Assembly (NCBI RefSeq): GCF_025717065.2
Contig: NZ_JAOVZO020000019.1
Location: 248,001-312,000 of the forward strand
Source of the DNA: Tahibacter soli
Lineage (GTDB): Bacteria > Pseudomonadota > Gammaproteobacteria > Xanthomonadales > Rhodanobacteraceae
Length of the DNA: 64,000 nucleotides
Direction: 5' to 3'
Shown: positions 55,992-64,000 of the stretch, one piece after another
Layout of the letters: every line of letters begins with the position of its first letter
Position numbering within the stretch: the stretch's first letter is position 1
Notes under the pieces: generated by a model
Databases searched by the model: none
The model's input: the letters and a program-made list of their open reading frames with translations, nothing else
What the model was told of the DNA's origin: nothing
Made by a program: the position numbers and the translations under genes

Positions 55992-58961
55992 TCAGTCGCC
56001 CGCGATCTCCATGCCGTTGCGGAAAATCGCGTCGGACGGACCGATGCCGACGCCGCGCAACACGGCGGTCGCAGGTCCGGTCACCGCGTCGCTCGCGATC
56101 GTCACCGACGTTTCGGCCGCGCCGACGGCCACCGGGTCAAACGCGTATTCGACGACGCACGACTGACCCGGCGCGAGCGCGAACGGCGCCGCCGGGCAGG
56201 TGCGGCCGAACTCGGCGAAAGGCGCGGCCGGCGTGCCGATCGCGCCGACGTTGACCGCGGTCGTGCCGCTGCTCGAAAGCGTCATGCGGCGCACGGCGCG
56301 ACGCCCGGTCGCGACGCCGCCGAAGTCGAGCGCCGGCACGGCCGCGAGGTTCGGCCCGTTCGCCGTGACGTTGAGCGTCACCGGCACGACGACGAGCGGA
56401 TCGGTCGCATTGCTCGCGACGCAGACGTTCGCCGTGTAGTCGCCGGCGGCAAGGCCCGTGGCGTTGAGCGCGAGCGTCGACACCTGCGCCGCGCCCGGCT
56501 GCACCGAGCCCGACGCCGGCGACGCCGAGAGCCACGCCGGGCGCGCGCAGTCGACCGGCGCGCCGGGCGTCGTGCCGGTCACCGACAGCACGAGCTGCAT
56601 GTTCTCGAACCCGATGTCCGCGAGGTCGGCCGGGTCGACCGAGCCGCACGCGCTCGCCGCGATGTACGACGGCGCGGTCTGGCCGTCGGTGTTCGTGCCG
56701 AAGAAGAACGCGCCGCCGGCGTCGCCGAGGTCGGGCACCGCGATTTCGACGACGAGCGTCGCATCGGGCGCCACGCTCGCGGTTATCGGCACGTCGACGA
56801 GCGTGCCCGTCTGCGGATCGAGCGTGACGGTCGCGGTGCCGATCAGCGAGAGGTTCGTGTAGACGAGCGAAGTGCCGCTCAATGTGTAGAGGTTTACCGT
56901 GACCGGCGTCGACACCGTGAGATTCTCGACGCCGAACGTCGCGTGCGTGACCGACAGCGTGTCCGCGATCCCGAAATCGGCGAGCGTGAACGTGCGCAGG
57001 TACTGGTTCGCGTTGGTGAAGCCGGTCGTGTTGTCGGCGCAGGCGATCGAATTGCCTTCGAGAATGTCGTTCGACGCCGAGTGCGTGAGCGTGTGCGCGA
57101 CCGGCGAGACGCCGCGCGCGACGGGTACGCGGCGCGCGCCGTGGCCGTTGGAGCGCACGAAGCGCGCGATGTCGACGTCGGACGCGGGGCCTGCGGCGAC
57201 CGCGGTCTTCGTCGCGCCGAGCACGCGCCGCACGCCACCCTGCGCGGGCGCTTCGGTCAGCTGCCATTGCAGCGTGCCGCTGGCCCCGCTGTGGCGGATC
57301 GTCAGCGGAAGGCTCGTCGTGCCGCCCTGCGGCAGCGACGCGTCGATGCTGCCCGGCTCGACCGCGATCTGCGGCGGCGGCGGGACGCCGTTGCCGGCGA
57401 GCGCGACGAATGCGACGCCGGCGCTGCCCGGCGCGACGAGCCGCGCCGCGTGCGCGCGCACGTCGGCCGGATGGAACGTCACGTCGGCCGCGCAGCGCGC
57501 GCCCGATTCGAGGCGCTGGCCCGAGCACGTGTCGTTCGCGATCGCGAAGCTCGCGGCGTCGGCGTCGATCAGCACGAGCTGCCCCGAGAAGAGATCCGCC
57601 GTGCCGACGTTGCTGACAGTAAGCCGGCGCGCGGCCGATGCCGTGCCGGTCGCAACGTCGCCGAAATCGAACGCGCTCGCCGACACGGCGAGCTGCGCGA
57701 CGCCGAGCGACAGCGCGTACGCCTTGCCGAGTTCCATGTCCTTGCCGACCGTCGCGCGCGGCGAGCCGGCGATCGCGAGCGTGCCGTCGAGCGCGACGGC
57801 GGCGCCGAACGCGTCGCCCTGCGCCGCGTCGAACGCGCTGATGCGCGTCGACGGCGACCACGCGCCGCTGCGCGAGAACGCGAACACGGCGCCGCGGTCG
57901 AGGTCGACGCCGTTGATCGAACCCGCGCCCGGCGCGCCGATCGCGGCGTTGTCGCCCGACAACGCGACGCTCGTGCCGAACGCGTCGCCGGCTTCGCCGC
58001 CGGTCGCGACGAGCTTGGCGGTCTGCGTCCACGTCGCGCCGACGCGCACGAACGCGTAGGCCGCGCCCTGGTCGGCCGCGCCGTCGACATCGGCCGCGCG
58101 CGCGCCGACGAGCGCCGTGTCGCCGGCAAACGCCAGCGCGTAGCCGAACTCGTCGCCGAAGCCGGCGTCGGCGGCGGCGAGCTTCGCCTGCTCGGTCCAC
58201 GTGCCGCCGCCGCGCACGAACACGTACGCCGCGCCGGCGAACGGCATGCCGTTCCCGCTCGCCTGCTGCGCGCCGGCGACGATCGTGTCGCCGTCGATCG
58301 CGACCGCGCGGCCGAGGTTGTGGAACGCCGCGCCGTCGCTCGCGATCAGCTTCGCTTCCTGGCTCCACGCCGCGCCGTTCTTCGCGTACACGTAGACCGC
58401 GCCCTGCACGTTCTCTTTGCCGACGAACGTCGACGGCGCGCCGACCGCGATGCGATCGCCGGCGAGCGCGACGGCCAGGCCGAAGTCGCTGAAGCCTTCG
58501 CCGTCGCTCGCGGACAGCTTGGCGGACTGCGTCCACGTCGTGCCGCTGCGCGTGTAGACGTAGACCGCGCCGCTCGACGACACGGCGCCGTCGGCGCTCG
58601 CCGCGCCGACGACGATCGTATCGCCGGCAATCGCCAGCGCGCGGGCGTAGTTCGAGAACGGCTTCGGATCGGCGGCCGACAGCCGCGCCTGCAGCGTCCA
58701 GACGCCGTTGGCACGCACATAGACGTTGGCGACGCCCGCGCCGTCGACCGCGCCGACGTCGGCATACGACGAGGCGACCACCGCGGTGTCGCCGTCGACC
58801 GCGACGGCGCTGCCCCACGCTTCCCACGCCTGCGCGTTCGTCACCGGCAGCGGCGACTGCGCCGGCGCGGGCGTGCCGGCCGTGACGGCGCCGGCGCACA
58901 GCGCCAGCGCGAGAAGGAATCCCGTCGGCGCAAGGCGCCGACACATCGAACGAATACCCAC
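55992..58961 (-). CDS. Large secreted FG-GAP protein with ASH-like modules and a C-terminal motif
   Basis: The 989-residue protein has a signal peptide (APTGFLLALALCAGAVTA). About seven FG-GAP/propeller repeats follow (such as GYALAFAGDTALVGARAADVDGAADQGAAYAFVR), up to residue 430. Two ASH/abnormal-spindle-like modules (FDFGDVATGTASAARRLTVSNVGTADL and ALDFGGVATGRRAVRRMTLSSSG) flank a long middle region. It ends in SDAIFRNGMEIAGD, a variant of the shared C-terminal motif. The GTG start has a strong GGAGGTAAC site. It is divergent from the Ser/Thr kinase gene, 164 bp away, so regulation by that kinase system is plausible. Ligand binding or adhesion is a guess. Confidence 0.92.
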   Translation of the reverse strand: MGIRSMCRRLAPTGFLLALALCAGAVTAGTPAPAQSPLPVTNAQAWEAWGSAVAVDGDTAVVASSYADVGAVDGAGVANVYVRANGVWTLQARLSAADPKPFSNYARALAIAGDTIVVGAASADGAVSSSGAVYVYTRSGTTWTQSAKLSASDGEGFSDFGLAVALAGDRIAVGAPSTFVGKENVQGAVYVYAKNGAAWSQEAKLIASDGAAFHNLGRAVAIDGDTIVAGAQQASGNGMPFAGAAYVFVRGGGTWTEQAKLAAADAGFGDEFGYALAFAGDTALVGARAADVDGAADQGAAYAFVRVGATWTQTAKLVATGGEAGDAFGTSVALSGDNAAIGAPGAGSINGVDLDRGAVFAFSRSGAWSPSTRISAFDAAQGDAFGAAVALDGTLAIAGSPRATVGKDMELGKAYALSLGVAQLAVSASAFDFGDVATGTASAARRLTVSNVGTADLFSGQLVLIDADAASFAIANDTCSGQRLESGARCAADVTFHPADVRAHAARLVAPGSAGVAFVALAGNGVPPPPQIAVEPGSIDASLPQGGTTSLPLTIRHSGASGTLQWQLTEAPAQGGVRRVLGATKTAVAAGPASDVDIARFVRSNGHGARRVPVARGVSPVAHTLTHSASNDILEGNSIACADNTTGFTNANQYLRTFTLADFGIADTLSVTHATFGVENLTVSTPVTVNLYTLSGTSLVYTNLSLIGTATVTLDPQTGTLVDVPITASVAPDATLVVEIAVPDLGDAGGAFFFGTNTDGQTAPSYIAASACGSVDPADLADIGFENMQLVLSVTGTTPGAPVDCARPAWLSASPASGSVQPGAAQVSTLALNATGLAAGDYTANVCVASNATDPLVVVPVTLNVTANGPNLAAVPALDFGGVATGRRAVRRMTLSSSGTTAVNVGAIGTPAAPFAEFGRTCPAAPFALAPGQSCVVEYAFDPVAVGAAETSVTIASDAVTGPATAVLRGVGIGPSDAIFRNGMEIAGD

Positions 58962-59125
58962 GTTACCTCCCGGATTTCTTATGGATGCCGCCCGGTCAAG
59001 GACGGCGGACGAATCGGCGCGACCCGTCGTCGGCGCGTCATCGGCGCGTAACGCGCAGGAAACGAAAAATTCTGGTCATCGCGCGCGGCGCGGTAGGATC
59101 GCCAGTCCGCCGTCCCCGCAAGACC

Positions 59126-61720
59126 ATGCCGAACGCACCGCCGACCGAAGCCGATGCCGAGCGCTACCGCCGCGCGAAAGCGATCGCGTTCGCGCTGCTC
59201 GATGTCGATGCGCGCGAGCGCGACGCGGCCCTCGCCGCGGCCTGCGGCGGCGACGCCGCGCTCGCCGACGAGGTGCGCTGGCTCGTCGCGGCGGGCGAAG
59301 ACGCGTCCGCCGACGCGCTGCCGCCGCTCGGCGACCTCGCGCGGCTCGCGGCGCCCTTGCCGCGCGACTACCGCGTGATCCGGCGCATCGGCGACGGCGG
59401 CATGGGCGTCGTGTACCTCGCCGAGCGCGTCGACGGCGATCTGCGGCAGCGCGTGGCGCTCAAGCTCCTGCGCGCGAGCGCGCCGGACGACGCCGACGCG
59501 CACCGGCGCTTCGCGAGCGAGCGGCGCATCCTGTCGGCGCTCGCGCACCCGAACATCGCACGGCTCGTCGACGGCGGCGTAACCGAACACGGCCTGCCGT
59601 TTCTCGCGATGGAATACGTCGAAGGCGAGCCGATCGACGCGTGGTGCGCGCGCCACGCACCGTCGCTGCGCGCGCGCGTCGCGCTCGTCGTCAAGGTGTG
59701 CGCCGCGGTCGACTACGCGCACGGACAGCTCGTGATCCATCGCGACATCAAGCCGTCGAACGTGCTGGTCGGCGCCGACGGCGAACCGAAGCTGCTCGAC
59801 TTCGGCATCGCGCGGCTCGTCGACGGCGACGCGGACGCCGCGCGCACGCGCACCGACCGGCGCCTGCTGACGCCGGCCTACGCGAGCCCCGAGCAGATCG
59901 ACGGCGCGCGCCTGACGCGCGCGAGCGACGTCTGGTCGCTCGGCGTCGTGCTGTACGAACTCGTCGCCGGCGTGCGTCCGTTCGCGCACCTGGAAACGAC
60001 GCACCTCCTGCCCGGCGCGATCGTCTCGGGCGAGGTGCCGCCGCCGAGCCGGCGCGCGAAGACCGCGCGCGTGCCGCGCCGCGTGCCGGCCGACGTCGAC
60101 GCGATCGTCATGAAGGCGCTGCGGCGCGAACCGGCGCAGCGCTACGCGTCGGCCGCCGAGCTCGCGGACGACCTGCGGCGGTTCCTTGCCGCGCGGCCGG
60201 TGCGCGCGCGGCGCGGGCACGTCGCGTATCGCGTGCAGCGGCTCGTCGCGCGGCGGCGCTGGTGGTTCGCCGCGGCGCTCGCGCTCGGCGCGGGCATCGG
60301 CGCGGTCGTCGTGGACCGCGTCGCGCAGCACGAGCGCGTCGCGCTCGAACGCGACCGCGCGCAAGCGGTCGTGGGCTTCCTCGACGAACTGTTCGAGAAC
60401 ACCGATGCCCTGCACCGGCGCGGCGACGACGTCACGGTGCGGCAGATGCTCGACCTCGGCGCGGCGAACCTCGCGGCGAACGCGGGCGTCGCGCCGGCAC
60501 AGCGCGCGCCGCTGCAATTCGCGATCGGCCGCGCCTACAACGCGCTCGGCCGGCACGACGACGCGGCGCCCCTGCTCGAACGCGCGCGCGACGCGCTCGC
60601 CGCCGCGGACGCGCCGCCGGCACAGATCGCCCCGGTCGAACTCGCGCTCGCCGCCGCGTACAGTGGCAGTCGGCGCCTCGGAGACGCGGTCGCGGCCGAC
60701 GAGCGCGCGCTCGCGCAACTCGCGCGCATGCCCGCCCCGGCTGACGACGACGTCGACCAGGCGCGCATCCGCGTGCTGCATAACCGCGCCGTGCTGTTGT
60801 CGCGACCGCTCGCGCAGGTTCGCACCGAACTCGACGCGATCGATGCATCGCTCGCCGCGCGCCGGGCACCGGCCGCGCTGAAGATCGCCGCGCTGCGCGC
60901 GCGCACGATGGCCTGCGGCGCCGACGCGGCCTGCGCGCTCGCCGCGGCCGAACGCGCGCTCTCGCTCGCGCGCGGCGCCTACGCGGCCGACGATCCGCGC
61001 GTCTTGCCGGTGCGCTACGCGTACGTCTCGGCGTTGCAGGAACGCGAGCCCGAACGCGCCGCGGAACTCCTGCCCGCGCTCGTCGCCGACTACGAGCGGC
61101 GCTACGGCGACAGCGCGATCTTCGCGTCGCTGCTGGCGAACCACGCGGGCACGCTCGTCCGGATCGGCCGCGCGCGCGAAGCGGCCGGCCTGTTCGAGCG
61201 CGCGGTCGCGATGACGCGCGCGACGAGCGGCGAGGACAGCGATCTGTACCGCTGGGCCGTCGCCAACCGGGCGAGCGCCGTGCTCGCGCTCGGCGACCCC
61301 GCGCTTGCGATCGCGCTCGTCGAATCGGTGTTGCCGGGCCTCGTCGAAAGCGCGCAGGCCGGCGGATCGAGCGAAGCGCAGGTGTTTGCCGCATCGGCGC
61401 GCGACACGCTGGCCGACGCGGCTCTCGCCCGCGGCGACGCGGCGCGCGCCGAGCGCGAGCTCGCCGCGGCGGCGCAGGGGCTCGCGCAGGTCGACGCCGA
61501 CGCGTACCCGGCGATGCACGCGCAGGCGCTGGCGAAGCTCGCCGACGTTCAGATCCGGCGAGGGCGCATCGATGACGCGCGCGACACGCTCGCGCGGCTC
61601 GACGCGGCGCTCGCGGGACGCGAGGGCGCGGCGTTCGACGCGCCTCGCGCACAGGCGCAGGCGTTGCGCGTGCGCGTCGGCGAAGCCCGCGATCGCCAAG
61701 CCGCGGCGCCTGCGAGGTGA
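59126..61720 (+). CDS. Ser/Thr protein kinase with transmembrane helix and TPR-like tail
   Basis: The 864-residue protein has a Hanks-type kinase domain: glycine loop RIGDGGMGVVYLAER (from about 92), VALKLL lysine, catalytic HRDIKPSN (205-212), LLDFGIARL, and SPEQIDGARLTRASDVWSLG. A single membrane helix follows (RWWFAAALALGAGIGAVVV, about 377-397). The extracytoplasmic tail is built of Ala/Arg/Leu-rich TPR-like repeats. Starts upstream of Met 59126 add only basic low-complexity residues. The gene is convergent with an ECF sigma gene 9 bp away. Kinase-ECF pairs are known (for example PknS/EcfK in Xanthomonas citri), and a similar link is inferred here. Confidence 0.93.
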   Translation: MPNAPPTEADAERYRRAKAIAFALLDVDARERDAALAAACGGDAALADEVRWLVAAGEDASADALPPLGDLARLAAPLPRDYRVIRRIGDGGMGVVYLAERVDGDLRQRVALKLLRASAPDDADAHRRFASERRILSALAHPNIARLVDGGVTEHGLPFLAMEYVEGEPIDAWCARHAPSLRARVALVVKVCAAVDYAHGQLVIHRDIKPSNVLVGADGEPKLLDFGIARLVDGDADAARTRTDRRLLTPAYASPEQIDGARLTRASDVWSLGVVLYELVAGVRPFAHLETTHLLPGAIVSGEVPPPSRRAKTARVPRRVPADVDAIVMKALRREPAQRYASAAELADDLRRFLAARPVRARRGHVAYRVQRLVARRRWWFAAALALGAGIGAVVVDRVAQHERVALERDRAQAVVGFLDELFENTDALHRRGDDVTVRQMLDLGAANLAANAGVAPAQRAPLQFAIGRAYNALGRHDDAAPLLERARDALAAADAPPAQIAPVELALAAAYSGSRRLGDAVAADERALAQLARMPAPADDDVDQARIRVLHNRAVLLSRPLAQVRTELDAIDASLAARRAPAALKIAALRARTMACGADAACALAAAERALSLARGAYAADDPRVLPVRYAYVSALQEREPERAAELLPALVADYERRYGDSAIFASLLANHAGTLVRIGRAREAAGLFERAVAMTRATSGEDSDLYRWAVANRASAVLALGDPALAIALVESVLPGLVESAQAGGSSEAQVFAASARDTLADAALARGDAARAERELAAAAQGLAQVDADAYPAMHAQALAKLADVQIRRGRIDDARDTLARLDAALAGREGAAFDAPRAQAQALRVRVGEARDRQAAAPAR

Positions 61721-61729
61721 ATCGGCCGC

Positions 61730-62275
61730 TCAGCCCAGCCTGCGCCGCAGCCACGCCCGCGCGGTACGCCACTCGCGCGTGACCGTCGACACCGACAGTT
61801 CCAGCGCGCGCGCCGTCTCGTCGATGTCGAGCCCGACGAAGTAGCGCAACTCGACCACCTGCGCCTGTCGCGCGTCGATCGCCGCGAGTTCGTCGAGCGC
61901 CGCGTCGAGCGCCACGAGATCGGCGTCGACGCGCAGCGCCTGCGGGTCGATGTCGTCGAATGCCACGCGCGACTCGGCCGGCGGCCGTTTCGCCGCCGCG
62001 TGGCGGCGCGCGTGATCGACCAGAACGCGCCGCATCAGCGTCGAGGCGATCACGAGAAAATGCCGGCGGTCGTTCCACTGCGCGCGCTGGTGCGTCAGGC
62101 GCAGAAACGTCTCGTGCACGAGCGCGGTGACCTGCAGCGTGTGATCGCGCCGTTCTCCCGACAACTGCCGCGCCGCCTGCGCGCGCAATTCGTCGTAGAC
62201 GAGCGGCAGCAGGCGATCGAGCGCCTCGCGGTCGCCGTCGGACCAGCGGCGCAGGAGTTGCGTCACGTCGCTCAT
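61730..62275 (-). CDS. ECF sigma factor (SigX6/ECF-TIGR02999-like)
   Basis: The 181-residue protein starts MSDVTQLLRRWSDGDREALDRLLPLVYDELRAQAARQLSGERR. Region 2 follows (TALVHETFLRLTHQRAQWNDRRHFLVIASTLMRRVLVDHARRHAAAKR). Region 4 is LAAIDARQAQVVELRYFVGLDIDETARALELSVSTVTREWRTARAWLRRRL. This is the ECF subtype usually paired with Ser/Thr kinases rather than anti-sigma factors. The kinase gene converges on it with nine bases between them. A C-terminal tail is absent. Confidence 0.92.
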   Translation of the reverse strand: MSDVTQLLRRWSDGDREALDRLLPLVYDELRAQAARQLSGERRDHTLQVTALVHETFLRLTHQRAQWNDRRHFLVIASTLMRRVLVDHARRHAAAKRPPAESRVAFDDIDPQALRVDADLVALDAALDELAAIDARQAQVVELRYFVGLDIDETARALELSVSTVTREWRTARAWLRRRLG

Positions 62276-62448
62276 GCCGGCGCGCGCCTCCCGGCGCGAT
62301 CGATCAGTCGGAGGTTCACGTTCGTCGTCCGTCGCCGGCACCGCCTCGGCGCGACGCGCCGGCCCGCTCGTACGATGGCCCGGAGCGGGCGCGCAGCGCA
62401 ACCGGCGCGCCGGCGCAGCGACGCGCGGACGGCGTCGAGCGCCGCGGG

Positions 62449-62985
62449 CTACCCCAATGCCGCGCGCACCGCCTTGACGATCGTCGCGACGCACAACGCG
62501 GCGTAAGCGCCGAGAATCGCGTAGACGCCGACGAGTTTGATCTGCGTCGCGACGCTCGCGACCGCCACGCGCGTCGCGTCGAGCGGCGGCACGCCGTTCG
62601 GGTCGAGCCGCTTGGCGGCATTGAAGACCTCGATCTGCCCGAGCAGCATCGCGTTCTCGGTCCAGTCCGCGGCGAGCGTGACGATCGCGAGCGCGAGCGC
62701 CCACGGCCACCACGCGCGCAGCCCGAGCGTGTCGAGCGCGTAGAGGATCGCCGCGAACGCCACGGCGACGAAATACGGCGCGAACGCGAGGTCCCCGTAC
62801 AGGAAGCGCGTTTCCGCCGCGGCATCCGGCGTCCACAGTTCGACGAGGCGCGCCGCGTCGTATCCGCGCAGGCCGTACGGCGTCGGCCGCGACAGGCCGG
62901 TGCCGGCGAACGACGCGAGCAGCCACAGGCCACCGAACACCGCGGTCGCGGGTGCCGCGAGCAGCACGAGCGCGCGCGCGATCAC
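62449..62985 (-). CDS. Four-helix membrane protein, unknown function
   Basis: The 178-residue protein (GTG start, VIARALVLLAAPATAVFGGLW) has about four helices, including LAFAPYFVAVAFAAILYALDTLG, WWPWALALAIVTLAADWTEN and QIKLVGVYAILGAYAALCVATIV. The loop AADWTENAMLLGQIEVF is polar. It overlaps the stop of the upstream gene by four bases (GTGA), so the pair is coupled. No family is recognised. Confidence 0.65.
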   Translation of the reverse strand: MIARALVLLAAPATAVFGGLWLLASFAGTGLSRPTPYGLRGYDAARLVELWTPDAAAETRFLYGDLAFAPYFVAVAFAAILYALDTLGLRAWWPWALALAIVTLAADWTENAMLLGQIEVFNAAKRLDPNGVPPLDATRVAVASVATQIKLVGVYAILGAYAALCVATIVKAVRAALG

Positions 62986-64000
62986 GGCCGTTGCCTCTCG
63001 CGCGCGCACTCGTGCTGCTCCGCGAGTTTCAGCAACTGGTCGAGCTGCTTGCGCAGCGCACGGGCCGCATCGCATGTGAGAACGCCGCCAAGCTTGTAGT
63101 CGCCTTCCCGCACGTCGATCTGCAGCTTCGGATACTTTCCGACGAGTTCGCGCACGAACGCCGCGCCGAACCCGAGCCCGCGCAGGTGATCCTGCACGCG
63201 CACGAGCGGCGCGAGCGGCCGATCGCGGTTGGCGCTGCGCACGAGCGCGATGCCGAACGTCGTATCGGGCGGCGTCGCTTTCGTACCGGCGAGCAGCCTG
63301 TGCCAGCGCAGCCGCAGCAGCACGAGCTCGGCGCCGAGTCGGATTTCCTCGGCCAGCATCTCCGACGTGAGAATGCTGTGCTCGACGTGATTGATGGCGC
63401 CCTCGTCGACGAGCCGCTGGCACAGCGTGCTCCAGTCGTCGCCGGCCGACTGCACGTCGATCTCGACGAGATCGTCGAGCGCCGGCAGGTCGAGCCGCGT
63501 CTCGCAGAACGTCGCGAAGCGCGAGCCGTAGGTCGGCGCACTCGCACCCCAGGCGATGCGGAACATCGGCGACCAGCTCCAGTAGCGGAAGATGTTCATC
63601 CAGCCGCGGTTGTCCGGGTGCCGCCAGAACTGCTCGAGCGAAAGGTCGTGGTAGACCGATTCCATGAGCTGCATCAGCTCCTGGCAGAAGTAGAAGCACG
63701 CGCGGAAATCGTCGCCGGCCGGCAGCGTCGTGCGCCGCTCGACCGGCAGGTTGCCGGGCTTGCCGTCGCCCTTGACGAGATCGGTCCACGCCGGATAGAT
63801 CTGCGCGTCGAGCACCGCGAGCTCCTTCGTCGTCCGCATCTTCTCGAACAGGCTCGCCATCGCCTTGCCGTGCGTGGCGAAGTTGTCGCGCACGCCGGCG
63901 AGCGGCGTCACCCACTGGTGATAGAGCTCGACGAGGAATTTTTCCTTCACCGTCGACGCGTCGACCTCGAATGGCGCGGACCGGCTGACGCGCCGCGTGC
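62982..64000 (-). CDS. Unknown protein, N-terminally truncated by the window edge
   Basis: About 322 residues are visible after a possible GTG at 63950, but the frame stays open to the window end (...RSAPFEVDAST before KEKFLVELYHQW), so the gene likely begins outside. The visible part is helical and soluble: AVLDAQIYPAWTDLVKGDGKPGNLP, CFYFCQELMQLMESVYHDLSLEQFWRHPDNRGWMNIFRYWSWSPMFRIAW, LKLAEQHECARE. No motif is diagnostic. It might be the C-terminal part of a larger enzyme. It is coupled to the membrane protein gene downstream. Confidence 0.65.
   Translation of the reverse strand, partial: TRRVSRSAPFEVDASTVKEKFLVELYHQWVTPLAGVRDNFATHGKAMASLFEKMRTTKELAVLDAQIYPAWTDLVKGDGKPGNLPVERRTTLPAGDDFRACFYFCQELMQLMESVYHDLSLEQFWRHPDNRGWMNIFRYWSWSPMFRIAWGASAPTYGSRFATFCETRLDLPALDDLVEIDVQSAGDDWSTLCQRLVDEGAINHVEHSILTSEMLAEEIRLGAELVLLRLRWHRLLAGTKATPPDTTFGIALVRSANRDRPLAPLVRVQDHLRGLGFGAAFVRELVGKYPKLQIDVREGDYKLGGVLTCDAARALRKQLDQLLKLAEQHECARERQRP

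Overview
The window is a GC-rich (roughly two-thirds G+C by eye) chromosomal segment from a gammaproteobacterium. Three things point to the Xanthomonadales, probably a Rhodanobacteraceae/Lysobacteraceae-type organism: the neighbourhoods ftsY / rsmD-coaD, AsmA-like-mutY-yggX and a three-gene pnt operon; several large secreted proteins ending in a short IFxDGFE-like tail; and the kind of dispersed hairpin repeats between genes. It is ordinary housekeeping chromosome interleaved with secreted-protein loci and one small accessory cassette. I see no CRISPR array, integrase, transposase or prophage.

Left part (0-17 kb). A 5'-truncated SelO-like pseudokinase-fold protein runs in from the left edge. 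Next come a secreted HExxH metalloprotease with cadherin-like repeats and its overlapping small partner, a subtilisin-like protease (S8 + PKD + PPC + P-domain), a large dual-receiver protein with degenerate GGDEF and EAL domains, OmpW, SufT, a MocR-type regulator divergent from a PNPOx-like flavoprotein and a GNAT acetyltransferase, and a small membrane protein.

Middle (17-42 kb). A three-gene minus-strand cassette encodes a Cys-rich secreted protein, a membrane-anchored protein and a Fic protein. It looks less GC-rich than its surroundings. It is followed by pntAA-pntAB-pntB, nitroreductase and exonuclease genes, a periplasmic propeller protein, a Nudix hydrolase, a TMEM43-like/DUF4920 pair, MBL hydrolase-ggt-ferredoxin in a tightly overlapping chain, lipoprotein-coaD-rsmD, ftsY, AsmA-like-mutY-yggX, an FAD monooxygenase, and a BlaI/BlaR1-like regulatory pair. 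The BlaR1-like sensor carries about seven SDYER helical repeats, and the pair has a clear BlaI-type operator. tRNA-Phe(GAA) follows.

Right part (42-64 kb). A stand-alone GspG-like pseudopilin, a secreted BNR/sialidase-like protein, an AraC regulator with a DMT exporter, and an ECF sigma factor whose stop codon appears lost by a one-base shift. Two tandem 3.3-kb S8 proteases follow, with long identical stretches. The end holds a VOC protein, a 989-residue FG-GAP secreted protein divergent from a Ser/Thr kinase with a helical repeat tail, a convergent ECF sigma factor, and two genes at the right edge.

Main themes. (1) Four loci end in the same short C-terminal motif ([40 protein letters not shown]), the best candidate here for an under-described sorting or processing signal. 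(2) The BlaR1-like sensor has an unusual SDYER repeat tail. (3) A kinase/ECF sigma pair lies next to a secreted FG-GAP protein. (4) Two families of hairpin repeats sit between genes, one of them inside the pnt operon.
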